NCBI RefSeq assembly: GCF_023702675.1 | Contig: NZ_CP098478.1 | Coordinates: 1,922,001 to 1,986,000, forward strand | Direction: 5' to 3' | Source of the DNA: Acinetobacter sp. C26M | Lineage (GTDB): Bacteria; Pseudomonadota; Gammaproteobacteria; Pseudomonadales; Moraxellaceae | Length of the DNA stretch: 64,000 bases | In this document: in pieces, positions 24,256 through 33,662 of the stretch | Layout: each line of letters begins with the position of its first letter | How positions within the stretch are numbered: the first letter of the stretch is position 1 | Made by a program: the position numbers and the translations under genes | Notes under the pieces: generated by a model | What the model saw: only the letters and a program-made list of their open reading frames with translations | Told to the model about the DNA's origin: nothing | Database searches by the model: none

Positions 24256-25113
24256 ATGCAAGTTTCTTTACAAGCATTGAAGGCATTTGAATCTGCTGCG
24301 CGTTTAGGTAGCTTTAAATTGGCCGCTGAAGAGTTATCTCTTACACCTACGGCAATTTCTCATCACGTTAGTAATCTAGAAAGTCGTTTTAATGTGGATT
24401 TGTTTTATCGACAGGTTCGAAAAATCAGTTTAACCGAAACAGGTGAGAAATTAGCGATCGCAATCTCTAAGGGATTTCGGACTATTGAAGATGCTGTGGA
24501 GGAGGTGAGTACAGCCAGTCGAGTGATTAAGATCACCACAACGTCGTCCTTGGCAGCAATGATTTTGATTCCTGCCTTGCAGGCTTTTTCACAACTCCAT
24601 CCAGAGATCGAGCTTGAGATCTCTACAGGCGAAAGTTTGGAAACTCATCTGTATGCACTACCAATACGCTATGGGGCTGTTGCATCCGTTTCCTCTACAG
24701 ACATTATTAAACATGAGTCATTTAATGTATTTGCAGCCGTAGGGCCATATAGAAAGAATTGGGATGAACAGCCGATTACACTGTTTAGCACTGAATGGAA
24801 AAATAAAACGTTGCCTAAACAGCCATTGCAAACATGGCTTGAAAAAAATGCTTTAGAGGAAAAAAATATAACTGTGCAATACTTTGACCAAGAAATTTTT
24901 GGTATCCAAGAGGCACTTGCAAATGATGCATTGGTATTTTGTTCAACCACGTTAGTGAGTCGATTAATCCATTCAAAAGTGTTGCTGAGACTGCCAACGC
25001 AACCTGTGCAATCGGAATTGTGTTATTACATTCCTGATAAAGAACAACTAAAGCGTAGAAATAGGCATATGAATGAACTGATTTTGTGGGTAGAAGCACT
25101 GTTAAATCAATAA
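24256..25113 (+). CDS. LysR-family transcriptional regulator
   Basis: A protein of 285 residues with HTH at the N-terminus (LQALKAFESAARLGSFKLAAEELSLT, AISHHVSNLESRF) and a substrate-binding domain from residue about 90. The ATG at 24256 has GGAG nine bases upstream; ATG 24241 in frame has no site. It is divergent from the AzoR-like gene across about 130 bases, the classic LysR layout. Similar proteins include GcvA-type regulators. The effector is unknown. Confidence 0.85.
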   Translation: MQVSLQALKAFESAARLGSFKLAAEELSLTPTAISHHVSNLESRFNVDLFYRQVRKISLTETGEKLAIAISKGFRTIEDAVEEVSTASRVIKITTTSSLAAMILIPALQAFSQLHPEIELEISTGESLETHLYALPIRYGAVASVSSTDIIKHESFNVFAAVGPYRKNWDEQPITLFSTEWKNKTLPKQPLQTWLEKNALEEKNITVQYFDQEIFGIQEALANDALVFCSTTLVSRLIHSKVLLRLPTQPVQSELCYYIPDKEQLKRRNRHMNELILWVEALLNQ

Positions 25114-25213
25114 ATTATTACTTATTAATGCATGCTTAAGCTACGGAATATCCGACCTGTGCTTATAAAAATAACAGTCAACTAAAGTTTATGCGATTCT
25201 TTCTTGATTTTAT

Positions 25214-25234
25214 AAATGATAATAATTATCATTT
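25214..25234 (+). promoter_or_regulatory. Fur box upstream of the FecI-type sigma gene
   Basis: A perfect inverted repeat AAATGATAAT, one central A, then ATTATCATTT. This matches the Fur consensus GATAATNATTATC core and sits 23 bases before the sigma start. Confidence 0.88.
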
Positions 25235-25257
25235 AAGCACACTTTGTTTTGAGTCAA

Positions 25258-25785
25258 ATGATTGTGAACAAAACCCCTATGCTTGTAGATCAGTTATACA
25301 GAAACCATAGAGGCTGGCTTCATCAATGGTTGAGACAAAAAATAGGCAACACTGAGCAAGCCGCAGATCTGGTGCAAGACACCTTTATAAAATTACTACA
25401 AACACGTGATGAGCTGCTGGGCATTAAAGAACCTCGCGCTTATCTTACGTCTATAGCAAAAAATTTACTCATCGACCAAGTCCGTCGCAAACGCATTGAA
25501 CAGGCTTATTTAGATGGCTTGAGCCAGATGGAATACATGCTGGATGCGATTGCTTCACCAGAAGACCAAATGCAGATTATTCAAGCACTGGACCAGCTTT
25601 GCAAGGCATTGGAAGATGTCTCTGCTAAAGCACAGCAAGCATTTATCTTGCATTACCTTGAAGGTTATACCCATAAAGAAACAGCAGAGCAATTGGGTGT
25701 TTCAACTAAAATGATCCAGAAATATCTTGCAAGCTGTCTGACGCGTTGCTATATGAATCGGTTTGAAATGGACATTCATCTTTAA
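25258..25785 (+). CDS. FecI-type ECF sigma factor
   Basis: A 175-residue iron-type ECF sigma. Region 2: LYRNHRGWLHQWLRQKIGNTEQAADLVQDTFIKLL, then EPRAYLTSIAKNLLIDQVRRK. Region 4: LDQLCKALEDVSAKAQQAFILHYLEGYTHKETAEQLGVSTKMIQKYL. ATG 25258 is taken as the start; the TTG at 25249 is weaker. It is preceded by a Fur box and overlaps the fecR gene by one base. It would activate the downstream receptor operon when haem or hemophilin is sensed. Confidence 0.88.
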   Translation: MIVNKTPMLVDQLYRNHRGWLHQWLRQKIGNTEQAADLVQDTFIKLLQTRDELLGIKEPRAYLTSIAKNLLIDQVRRKRIEQAYLDGLSQMEYMLDAIASPEDQMQIIQALDQLCKALEDVSAKAQQAFILHYLEGYTHKETAEQLGVSTKMIQKYLASCLTRCYMNRFEMDIHL

Positions 25786-26795
25786 TGGCGATCGATAAAC
25801 AAGAACATCATCAGCTGGTTGAAGAGGCTGCGTTATGGATTGTGCAGCTAAGCTCAGATGATGAATCGACCCGAAAAAATGCGCAATTGAAGTTTAATCA
25901 ATGGAAGCAAAATAGCCAGCAACATCAAAAAATTGCAGCTGATATCGAGCAATGTATTCGCTCAATTCAAAAAGTGTCTCAAACCACACAGCATAAGAAA
26001 GTGGTTAAATCCGCACTCAAAGCCGGGTTCGGATCGGCAAAGGCGTATAAGCATATTCGTGCGGGGAGTGCATTTGCGATTGCATTCGTTATCATCAGTG
26101 GCAGTGTTTTTTATCTTTCAGATACCTCTATTGCTTATTTACAGGCAGATATTCAAGGTGATTCAGCGCAATGGACAACACAAACATTACAAGATGGTTC
26201 GCGCTTAATTCTGCGAGGTAAGAGTGCAGTTAATATTGATTTCCAAGCAAAGCAAAGAGTGGTGGAATTGGTCCAAGGGCAGATCTATGTTGATGTTGCC
26301 AAAGATCCAAATCGCCCATTTTTAGTCAAAACCAAACATGGACAGATTCAAGCGCTTGGAACGGCATTTAGCGTAGCTTTTACACCATCAGCAACAGAGC
26401 TAAAAATGTTGCATTCGCGAGTTCGTGTACAGGCAGCGGCGAATGGTTATTCGGCTCAACAAGTGATTGTGAGCGCTGGTCAGACTGTGAGTATGAATCG
26501 GAATGGGGTACAGCCAATTTCAGCACTCAATATTTATAATGAACAACAAAAATGGAATAAACATCAATTGATGGTAGAGGATTTACCGCTCGATCAGGTA
26601 TTAAATGAATTAGATCAAAATTATAAAGGTAAAATTTTGTTTAATGCTGAAGCAATGCACGATATCCAAGTAAATGCTGTGTTGCCCTTAGATCAAACTC
26701 AAGATGCACTTAAATTATTAGCAACGGTATTTCCAAACTTGTCGGTATATCAAATTACACCATATCTCATTGTTATTTCACTAAAAAAACAATAA
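25785..26795 (+). CDS. FecR-family anti-sigma/sigma regulator
   Basis: A 336-residue inner-membrane regulator. The N-terminal DUF4880-like cytoplasmic domain (EEAALWIVQLSSDDES, FNQWKQNSQQHQ) is followed by a single transmembrane helix near residues 96-114. The periplasmic FecR domain has QTLQDGSRLILRGKSAVNIDF, GQIYVDVAKDPNRPFLVKTKHGQIQALGTAFSV and a C-terminal STN-like segment (LDQVLNELDQNYKGKILFN). It would relay the state of the receptor signalling domain to the FecI-type sigma encoded directly upstream. Confidence 0.88.
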   Translation: MAIDKQEHHQLVEEAALWIVQLSSDDESTRKNAQLKFNQWKQNSQQHQKIAADIEQCIRSIQKVSQTTQHKKVVKSALKAGFGSAKAYKHIRAGSAFAIAFVIISGSVFYLSDTSIAYLQADIQGDSAQWTTQTLQDGSRLILRGKSAVNIDFQAKQRVVELVQGQIYVDVAKDPNRPFLVKTKHGQIQALGTAFSVAFTPSATELKMLHSRVRVQAAANGYSAQQVIVSAGQTVSMNRNGVQPISALNIYNEQQKWNKHQLMVEDLPLDQVLNELDQNYKGKILFNAEAMHDIQVNAVLPLDQTQDALKLLATVFPNLSVYQITPYLIVISLKKQ

Positions 26796-26962
26796 GGCTA
26801 TTCATAGTTAAATGAGCGTATATTAAAAATTTTTTAATTTTTTAAAATTTAGGTTCCACTTTTTTCAAAGCTTTTCGTCATAGTAAGTAGAAGCAATAAA
26901 TTTGGATCATTTTATTTAGATATATTGAATGATTCTTATTTCTATTTACTGGGGCAAGGAAA

Positions 26963-29900
26963 ATGAAGAAAGTTGTAGAAGGTAAATTGCGAAATCGGAA
27001 CTTATTTCGATTCTCAACACTCGCATTCGCTGTACATACAGCGTGTGTTGCTAGCTTGGCTTTACCTATGCAACATGCTTATGCAGAAACGGTTGCAGCA
27101 AAATCTTATAATATTCCTGCAGGAACATTGGCAAATGTATTGAACCAATTTGCTGAGCAGTCGGGTACTTCGATTGTTATTGATGCACAACAATTAAAAG
27201 AGCAATACAGTGCAGGATTAAAAGGTAATTATGGATTAGAGCAAGGCTTCCAACATATTTTAGCGTCTTCGGCATTTTATGCTGTGAAAGTGGGGCAAGG
27301 TTATACGCTAGCGAAAAAGACCAGTAAGAATAATACCAATCTGGCCCCAATTGCCCCAGTGTCGGCAATCAAGCAAACAGCAGCAGTTGAAACTCAGGGC
27401 GATGAGGTTTCTGTTCGATTAACCCCACTTGTTGTCTATGGTCAAGAAGATCGTGATACTCAAGGCAGCAACAGAGTTTATGATGCCAATCGATCTTCAG
27501 TCTATGCAGGAAAAGATTATATTGAGCGCTTTAAAGGCACCAATCCTGCTGATGTCTTTCAAGGTATGGTTGGCGTTTATAGTGGCGATGCTCGAAACAG
27601 TGGGGCATTGGATCCAAGTGTTCGTGGCGTGCAGGGTGTTGGTCGAGTACCTTTGACCATTGATGGAACTGAACAGTCGATTGCAGTATGGCGTGGCTAT
27701 AATGGCGTGAATAACCGAAATTATATCGATCCCAATCTGATTGCGGGCATTGAAGTCATTAAAGGTCCATCGTTGGAGCGAAATACCACAACCTCAGTTG
27801 GTGGTGGTGTGGTGGTCAAGACCTTAGAAGCGGATGATATCGTTCGCCCAGGTCAAACCTTTGGTGCAGAATTAAAAGTAGAAGGCTCAACCAACTCCAT
27901 TGATCCTTCGCTACCAGACATGAGTAAGGTCGGCAAAAATTATAACGATACATCGCCGTGGATAGATATTGATGGTAAAAAATACGATCCCGATATTTAT
28001 AAAAAGAACCGAACCAGACATGATAATTCTAACTTTTCAGGAGATGATCTAGCAGGGCGACTCGCTTTGGCAATGAAGAAGGATAAATTTGATTTATTGG
28101 CGGTTTATGCTGTTCGTGAACGTGGCAACTATTTTTCGGGTACACACGGTTCGGGCTATTATAAACGGGCAGAACCGAGCAATAGCCTCGATTTTATTCC
28201 TTATTTTGCGCATTCCTATAAACCTGGTGATGAAGTTCCAAATACCTCTAGTCAAATGGAGTCTTGGTTATTCAAAGCAAACTATCGACCCACTGATGAG
28301 CAAGCCCTAAAACTAACTTATCGAGACACCAAAAATAGATTTGGTGAGATCATGCCTTCACGGATTGAGTGGGGTTTAACACCTGAAATTGGTGTACCGC
28401 AGTGGCCTCTTAGTGATATTCGTTCTAAGGCCTATAGCTTGGAGTATAAGTTCAAACCCGAAACTAATCAGTGGGTCGATTTCTACGCCAATATTTGGCA
28501 GACCGATACAGAAAGCCAGACCTATACACGCGGTGGTTGGCCAACGACCATTGATTTTCGGGATAATCGCATTATCAATACGGCTATTAGCCATTCTGAC
28601 AACCGACGTCAGGGCATTAATATCAGCAATAAAGCCTTATTAACTGACCAGCTCAATTTAACCTTGGGTGGAAGCTTTTTAAAAGAAAAACTAACTTCTG
28701 ATGATATCTATGGTGAATATGGACCAATGTATAGCCTATTTCAGGCTTTACCGCGTGCAGGCCGACGTGAAGAAAAGACTTTTGATTTTAATTTCAACTA
28801 TCGTCCTGTCTCGTGGCTAAGTTTTGATGCAGGTATGCGCTATCGCTCATATTGGGCTTTTGATGATTTCTTAAATAAATCCCTGAGAGACGGGGTCGAT
28901 CCTGCATTAAATCCATTATTTACCAAGAAAAGTAAACTCAAAGAATATAGCTTTGAATATGTAACTATGCCTGAAAGTTACAATGCTCAGCAGAAGCGCA
29001 TGTTGGATCGATTCTCACAACGCTATGCGGTCAAAAATCCAGACTGGGATGGTAAGTTAGAGAGTGTTCCTGCATCAGAAACACAGTTATATAACCTCAT
29101 TTGGACACAGAAAAATACGCTCACTTGGAAAGCAGATGAAAATGGTCATTTGGCTTTGGCTGATAATGTATTAGATCGACTGAATGCCTTAGGGCAAAAA
29201 TATGTGATTACTGGCAATGGTAATCTTAGCCCTGCAGTGATTGAACAGGTTCCAATTGAGTCCGCTCAGAAAGTACGAGACAGTGGTTGGGCGCCTCAAC
29301 TCGGTGCATCCATTCATTTAACTGACAATAATCGGCTCTATGTGCGTTATGCAGAAGAGTATCGATTACCCAGCTTATTTGAAAGTACGGTCGGTTTCTC
29401 TGCGATGATGCCATATCAAGCGATTAAACCTGAACATGCTTTTAATTATGAAGTGGGTTATGTCTATGACATGCGTGATTGGTTAAGCTCAGCGCGAAAT
29501 GCCGACATTAAACTGGCGTATTACTATAACAAAACCAAGAACGTGATTGAACGAAATCAAAATCTGATTTTCACCAACATGGATGAGCAAAAACTTTCTG
29601 GTTTAGAACTGCAAAGCCGTTTTGATAATGGTGCTTTCTTTAGCGATTTGAGTTTGGCTTATAACCTCAAAAATGAAGTCTGTGATACCAATAGTGCTAT
29701 CGATAAAATGATTAACAGTGGCACAGTACAAACGGATCAGGGCATCCAATTCCGTGATGCTTATCAACGGTGTGTTGATGATGGTTTCCCCAATGGTTAT
29801 CTGGTCACCATGTCGACACCTGAGCTAAGTGCACATGCCTTATTGGGTGCACGTTTTCTAGATGAAAGATTGGAACTCGGCGCACGAGCAACTTTCTACA

Positions 29901-30151
29901 AAGGCTATGAAAGCCCACTACGAAAAAATAACGATGCGGGTATCAATAAAGGCTATTACCTCAATGTACCGTTGGCTTGGGATGATACTTGGATTTTTGA
30001 TGCCTATGCACGCTATCAAGTCGACACCTATAACACGGTTGAATTTGTCGGAAATAACCTTTCAAACCAATTCTACATTGATCCTCTCACGCGGAGTGCA
30101 ATGGCTGCACCAGGCCGCACGCTGAAAGTTAGCTGGACCACTAAGTTTTAA
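26963..30151 (+). CDS. hphR: TonB-dependent receptor with signalling domain, hemophilin receptor type
   Basis: A 1062-residue outer-membrane transporter. The signal peptide ends near AYA (residue 41). Residues about 47-115 form an STN signalling domain (YNIPAGTLANVLNQFAEQSGTSIVID). Residues 145-155 (LTPLVVYG) are TonB-box-like. A plug domain and a 22-strand barrel end in the terminal Phe (VSWTTKF). The ~1000-residue size, the STN domain and the neighbouring hemophilin, Slam, TonB and HemO genes match the HphR haem system of Acinetobacter. It signals through FecR and imports haem from hemophilin. Confidence 0.87.
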   Translation: MKKVVEGKLRNRNLFRFSTLAFAVHTACVASLALPMQHAYAETVAAKSYNIPAGTLANVLNQFAEQSGTSIVIDAQQLKEQYSAGLKGNYGLEQGFQHILASSAFYAVKVGQGYTLAKKTSKNNTNLAPIAPVSAIKQTAAVETQGDEVSVRLTPLVVYGQEDRDTQGSNRVYDANRSSVYAGKDYIERFKGTNPADVFQGMVGVYSGDARNSGALDPSVRGVQGVGRVPLTIDGTEQSIAVWRGYNGVNNRNYIDPNLIAGIEVIKGPSLERNTTTSVGGGVVVKTLEADDIVRPGQTFGAELKVEGSTNSIDPSLPDMSKVGKNYNDTSPWIDIDGKKYDPDIYKKNRTRHDNSNFSGDDLAGRLALAMKKDKFDLLAVYAVRERGNYFSGTHGSGYYKRAEPSNSLDFIPYFAHSYKPGDEVPNTSSQMESWLFKANYRPTDEQALKLTYRDTKNRFGEIMPSRIEWGLTPEIGVPQWPLSDIRSKAYSLEYKFKPETNQWVDFYANIWQTDTESQTYTRGGWPTTIDFRDNRIINTAISHSDNRRQGINISNKALLTDQLNLTLGGSFLKEKLTSDDIYGEYGPMYSLFQALPRAGRREEKTFDFNFNYRPVSWLSFDAGMRYRSYWAFDDFLNKSLRDGVDPALNPLFTKKSKLKEYSFEYVTMPESYNAQQKRMLDRFSQRYAVKNPDWDGKLESVPASETQLYNLIWTQKNTLTWKADENGHLALADNVLDRLNALGQKYVITGNGNLSPAVIEQVPIESAQKVRDSGWAPQLGASIHLTDNNRLYVRYAEEYRLPSLFESTVGFSAMMPYQAIKPEHAFNYEVGYVYDMRDWLSSARNADIKLAYYYNKTKNVIERNQNLIFTNMDEQKLSGLELQSRFDNGAFFSDLSLAYNLKNEVCDTNSAIDKMINSGTVQTDQGIQFRDAYQRCVDDGFPNGYLVTMSTPELSAHALLGARFLDERLELGARATFYKGYESPLRKNNDAGINKGYYLNVPLAWDDTWIFDAYARYQVDTYNTVEFVGNNLSNQFYIDPLTRSAMAAPGRTLKVSWTTKF

Positions 30152-30196
30152 CACAGAATTTAATTTCCTCTTTTAAAAAGCGGGAATTAGATGGGC

Positions 30197-30228
30197 GTAA
30201 ATAATGAATCTGAATGATTATTATTTAC
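30197..30228 (+). repeat. AT-rich stem-loop between hphR and hphA
   Basis: Arms GTAAATAAT and ATTATTTAC, extended by AATC/GATT past one bulged G, leave a 5-base loop: about 13 base pairs. There is no U tract. It lies 46 bases past the receptor stop and 110 bases before hphA. It could stabilise or process the message or mark an hphA control region; part of it is also loosely Fur-box-like. Confidence 0.55.
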
Positions 30229-30338
30229 AAAATTAAGAGCAGTTATAGATCCCAGCTGCTCATACAACTAAAAAGATAGCGATGTCGTTATCTTCATTGA
30301 AACAATAACTTAGCTTTAGAAAAATGGAGTAACAATAA

Positions 30339-31130
30339 ATGAAAATCTCTCAACTGTTCATCGGTCTTGTTGCATGTTCTGCTGTATTTGCTCATGCAGG
30401 TATTGAAGGTGCTTCAAGTAATGAAGCTAATATCAAAGTCGGTGCAGCAGCAAGTACTAGTCATCCGGGTGGTGCAGCTGCAGTTTCTGTGCAAGCGGCA
30501 GGTGCGCCATATAACGCTTTTACTGGCTTTAGCTCATTAAAAGGGCTCGCGCAGGCATTCTCTGCGCAAGGTACGAGTAATACTAATGTCACTATTGGCA
30601 CCAAGACATTTAATATTTCTCATATCCCTGTATCAGCAATGCCACCTTCACACAGTGCTTTAGGCAATTTTAATTTTGGTCAAGTTGGCACACAGGAAGT
30701 TTATTTCGGTGAATGGTGGAAAGCAGGTGATACACCTGCAAGCGCAAGCCATACGGTTTATTACGCGGGTGACAATACCAACACCACAGTACCAACTGCA
30801 GGTACTGCGACATATACCGTTGCAGGGATTAATGGTTCAGCAACTAATCTGCTAAGTGGTAATTTCACTGCAAACTTTGGTGCAGGTACTTTGGAAGGTG
30901 CATTAACTGGAACAGGTACAACCGTTTCAAACGTAACACTTGATGGTGTGACGTTTAATCCAGGTTCAGCTGCATTTAGCGGATTTGCAATTGCAAATGG
31001 TACTGCAGGCTTAAATGACTCAGGTATTGTTCAAGGGCATTTCTTTGGTGCAAATGCTGCTGCTTTAGCGGGTATCGCGAAATTTGACAATGTTTCTTAT
31101 AACACTGCATTTGGCGGCGCGAAGAACTAA
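30339..31130 (+). CDS. hphA: Hemophilin, secreted haem-binding protein (HphA-type)
   Basis: A 263-residue exported protein. The signal peptide ends at AHA (residue 20), with no lipobox, so it is soluble after export. The mature protein is Gly/Ala/Thr/Asn rich. Its C-terminus has the small beta-barrel repeats seen in Slam-dependent proteins (SGIVQGHFFGANAAALAGIAKF). In Acinetobacter such proteins are secreted across the outer membrane by a Slam, scavenge haem from haemoglobin, and hand it to HphR. The order receptor, hemophilin, Slam, TonB, HemO here fits this. It is followed by a strong terminator. Confidence 0.87.
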   Translation: MKISQLFIGLVACSAVFAHAGIEGASSNEANIKVGAAASTSHPGGAAAVSVQAAGAPYNAFTGFSSLKGLAQAFSAQGTSNTNVTIGTKTFNISHIPVSAMPPSHSALGNFNFGQVGTQEVYFGEWWKAGDTPASASHTVYYAGDNTNTTVPTAGTATYTVAGINGSATNLLSGNFTANFGAGTLEGALTGTGTTVSNVTLDGVTFNPGSAAFSGFAIANGTAGLNDSGIVQGHFFGANAAALAGIAKFDNVSYNTAFGGAKN

Positions 31131-31137
31131 TTGTTTC

Positions 31138-31168
31138 AAAAGGAATCTACAACTGTAGATTCCTTTTT
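31138..31168 (+). terminator. Terminator between hphA and the Slam gene
   Basis: AAAAGGAATCTAC and its complement form a 13-bp stem with a 4-base loop ending in TTTTT. Placed inside the cluster, it would make hemophilin mRNA more abundant than the downstream genes, which would depend on readthrough or a second promoter. Confidence 0.85.
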
Positions 31169-31194
31169 CTTGTTCAAGACTTGATGATTTTATT

Positions 31195-32703
31195 TTGTGC
31201 TTTATGGTTTTTATGAAAAGAACATTGCTGTGCTGTCTGATTCTATTGGCTGGTTCATCACTCTATGCAGATGATGATACTCAACTTCGTCTGAATCAAA
31301 GCTTAGATCAAAATTTATTACAACAGCAGCATCAACTACAACAACAAGGGGCAATTCGAAGCACCAATGAACTACCGAATATTGTGATTAATGGTCAAGT
31401 ATTTGAAGTTGAAAAAAACCAAGATGATCTAGCAAAGGCCTTATATTTGGCGGTTATGCAAAAGCAATGGGGCAATGCTGCGGTTTATTTAAAATATTAT
31501 CAGCAATATACAGACTATGATCAGGCTTTAACGGATTTTGCCGAAGGTGCGTTAGCACGCGCTCAGGGACAGCTCAAATTAGCAGAGCAAAAATTTCAAA
31601 GCAGTCTCAATAAACAACCGAATAATCTAATTTGTGAACTAGAGTTAGCGCGCGTGCTGTTTGAACAGCAGAAGAACAAAGAAGCAGCACGCCTTTTTAC
31701 ATCAATTCAGAGCAAGCTAGGACAAAGCGATCGTGCGGTGATACCACCAGAAGTAGAACAAACGGTTAATCTGTTCATCAAAGCACTGGATCAGCGGGAT
31801 TCATGGCAAGGCAGTGTTGCAATCGGTCCATCCTATGCCACAAATCTGAATAGTTCTTCTGAACAAAGCAAAACATGGACCTTGTATGGCATTGATGACA
31901 AGGGCAATGCGACCCCCATTCAAGAAATTAGACGTGGCAGCCCAAAAGCAGCATCAGCAACGGGTATGGATTATGAAGCCAGTTTAATCAAACGCTTTTC
32001 TCTGTATGGCAACCATGGCGTTTCCTTACGTGGTTTAGCCTACGGGCAATCCTATGATGATCAGGCTGACTATAACGAATCGACCTTGAATATTAATGCA
32101 GGCTATAGTTTTTTCGATTTAAAAAATCAAATCAGTATTGCACCACTGTTTGAACATAAACGTTATGCCAATGATGGTTTATACAATGCATGGGGGGCAC
32201 GTGCTGAATGGATGCGATTTATTGCTGCAGATAAAGCATTCAAGCTGGAAGCTGAAATCAAAGATCTAGATTATCAAAAATATAAAACACTAGATGGTAA
32301 AGAAAGCTCAGCGATGTTCACATTTTGGAAGATTCTACCTAAGCAGTGGACACTATTTAGTGGGTTAGATGTGCTTGATCATAACACGCAAGAAAAGTAC
32401 ATGGCGGCCTATCAACAGCAAGGCATCCGTTTAGGTCTAAGTAAGTCTTGGAATGTCGGGTTGAATACGACTTTATTGAGTTCATATCGCTGGCGGCAGT
32501 TTGATCGGTATGTTGAGACCTTTGATGCCCGTCGACATGATTTTGAACAAAATTATACATTTGTCGTTCAGATGCCTCGATTTAAATTTTATGGCATGAC
32601 GCCTAATCTGACCTATCGCTATAACCGTAATAACAGTAATGTGGATTGGTTATATTCCTATGACAAACATAATGTCAGCTTAAAGCTTGAACATCGTTTT
32701 TAG
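31195..32703 (+). CDS. hsmA: Slam-family outer-membrane translocon for hemophilin
   Basis: A 502-residue protein; ATG 31204 or 31213 may be the true start instead of the TTG at 31195. A signal peptide (LLCCLILLAGSSLYA) is followed by an N-terminal TPR-like region (residues about 80-190: YLAVMQKQWGNAAVYLKYYQQYTDYDQAL, FAEGALARAQGQLKLAEQKFQ) and a C-terminal DUF560 beta-barrel ending VSLKLEHRF. This is the surface lipoprotein assembly modulator (Slam) layout. The partner is the adjacent hphA product. Confidence 0.87.
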   Translation: MCFMVFMKRTLLCCLILLAGSSLYADDDTQLRLNQSLDQNLLQQQHQLQQQGAIRSTNELPNIVINGQVFEVEKNQDDLAKALYLAVMQKQWGNAAVYLKYYQQYTDYDQALTDFAEGALARAQGQLKLAEQKFQSSLNKQPNNLICELELARVLFEQQKNKEAARLFTSIQSKLGQSDRAVIPPEVEQTVNLFIKALDQRDSWQGSVAIGPSYATNLNSSSEQSKTWTLYGIDDKGNATPIQEIRRGSPKAASATGMDYEASLIKRFSLYGNHGVSLRGLAYGQSYDDQADYNESTLNINAGYSFFDLKNQISIAPLFEHKRYANDGLYNAWGARAEWMRFIAADKAFKLEAEIKDLDYQKYKTLDGKESSAMFTFWKILPKQWTLFSGLDVLDHNTQEKYMAAYQQQGIRLGLSKSWNVGLNTTLLSSYRWRQFDRYVETFDARRHDFEQNYTFVVQMPRFKFYGMTPNLTYRYNRNNSNVDWLYSYDKHNVSLKLEHRF

Positions 32704-32712
32704 GGGATAACG

Positions 32713-33630
32713 ATGAAATCAAAGCTCCAGTATTCAGCTTATCGATTGAACACAAAGTTACCCTCTATTTTGGTTTTGGCACATTCCAATCTTAAGTCGA
32801 TTATTGTATTGCTGGTCATTGTGCTGCATCTCGTTGGATTATGGTTTCTGAGTCATTTTATTGAGCCTTATACTTTAGCCGCTTCACCGAAAGTAAATGC
32901 CCTTAATGTACGCTTTGTATCATTAGCACCAGCAGAACACGTATCTCCCCAAACAACAGCTCAGAGTGCTATTACTCAGTCTCCTAAACAACAACCCTTA
33001 CAAAAAGAATCTGAACTTCCTGCTTCACAGCAAAGTGCTGAGACCATAGAGCAAAAGATATTCATCAGTCAAAATGCAACGAATACCGTACAACAAAAAC
33101 AACCGAGTCAAAAAGATCATTCCATCGCACCACAGCCAAAACAAACTGTTGCAGCTCAATCTGTAGAAAATATAGAACTCAAAAAACAGATACAAGCAGA
33201 TCAACAATCAACGGTGGTTAATGAGAACCAGAAAGTACATAAAGAGCATTTTGGAGAAAACCAATCGCTCTCTGCTGGTGTAAAAGCACCCGCAGCACAA
33301 CAGGAACTAAGCCGAGCACCTGAAAGCCAAGTAGATCGTGATGAACCAGTTCAAGTCAGTAGTGTTGATGTATTGAGCTTTGGCAAGCTTGCCTATGATG
33401 ACCGGGAGCTTAAACAACAGAATCGCATGGTGGAGTTACGTTTACGTATCAATGAAAACGGACAGCCTATCGAGATTCAATTAAAACAAAGTTCAGGTGT
33501 TTCCAGCTTAGATGAACGCGTTTTAAACGCAGCTAGACAATCCAAATTTAAACCCTACAAAGTCAATGGTCGTGCAGTGACCGTTGTTGTGGACTTTCCC
33601 GTGCAACTTAAACTCAGTCGGAGCCGTTAA
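32713..33630 (+). CDS. tonB: TonB energy transducer
   Basis: A 305-residue protein with one N-terminal membrane anchor (IIVLLVIVLHLVGLWFL), a long Gln/Lys-rich periplasmic linker (residues about 80-215) and the C-terminal TonB domain (VELRLRINENGQPIEIQLKQSSGVSSLDERVLNAARQSKFKPYKVNGRAVTV). It starts 9 bases after the Slam gene. It presumably powers the cluster's haem receptor. No exbB/exbD is in the window, so it must borrow them. Confidence 0.87.
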   Translation: MKSKLQYSAYRLNTKLPSILVLAHSNLKSIIVLLVIVLHLVGLWFLSHFIEPYTLAASPKVNALNVRFVSLAPAEHVSPQTTAQSAITQSPKQQPLQKESELPASQQSAETIEQKIFISQNATNTVQQKQPSQKDHSIAPQPKQTVAAQSVENIELKKQIQADQQSTVVNENQKVHKEHFGENQSLSAGVKAPAAQQELSRAPESQVDRDEPVQVSSVDVLSFGKLAYDDRELKQQNRMVELRLRINENGQPIEIQLKQSSGVSSLDERVLNAARQSKFKPYKVNGRAVTVVVDFPVQLKLSRSR

Positions 33631-33662
33631 CCGATGAGTCCTAATCTTTTTCTAGGAGAATC

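Noticed and set aside
28376..28643. Plus and minus frames inside the hemophilin receptor gene
   Set aside because: They lie wholly inside a long receptor frame with continuous family motifs, so they are shadows.
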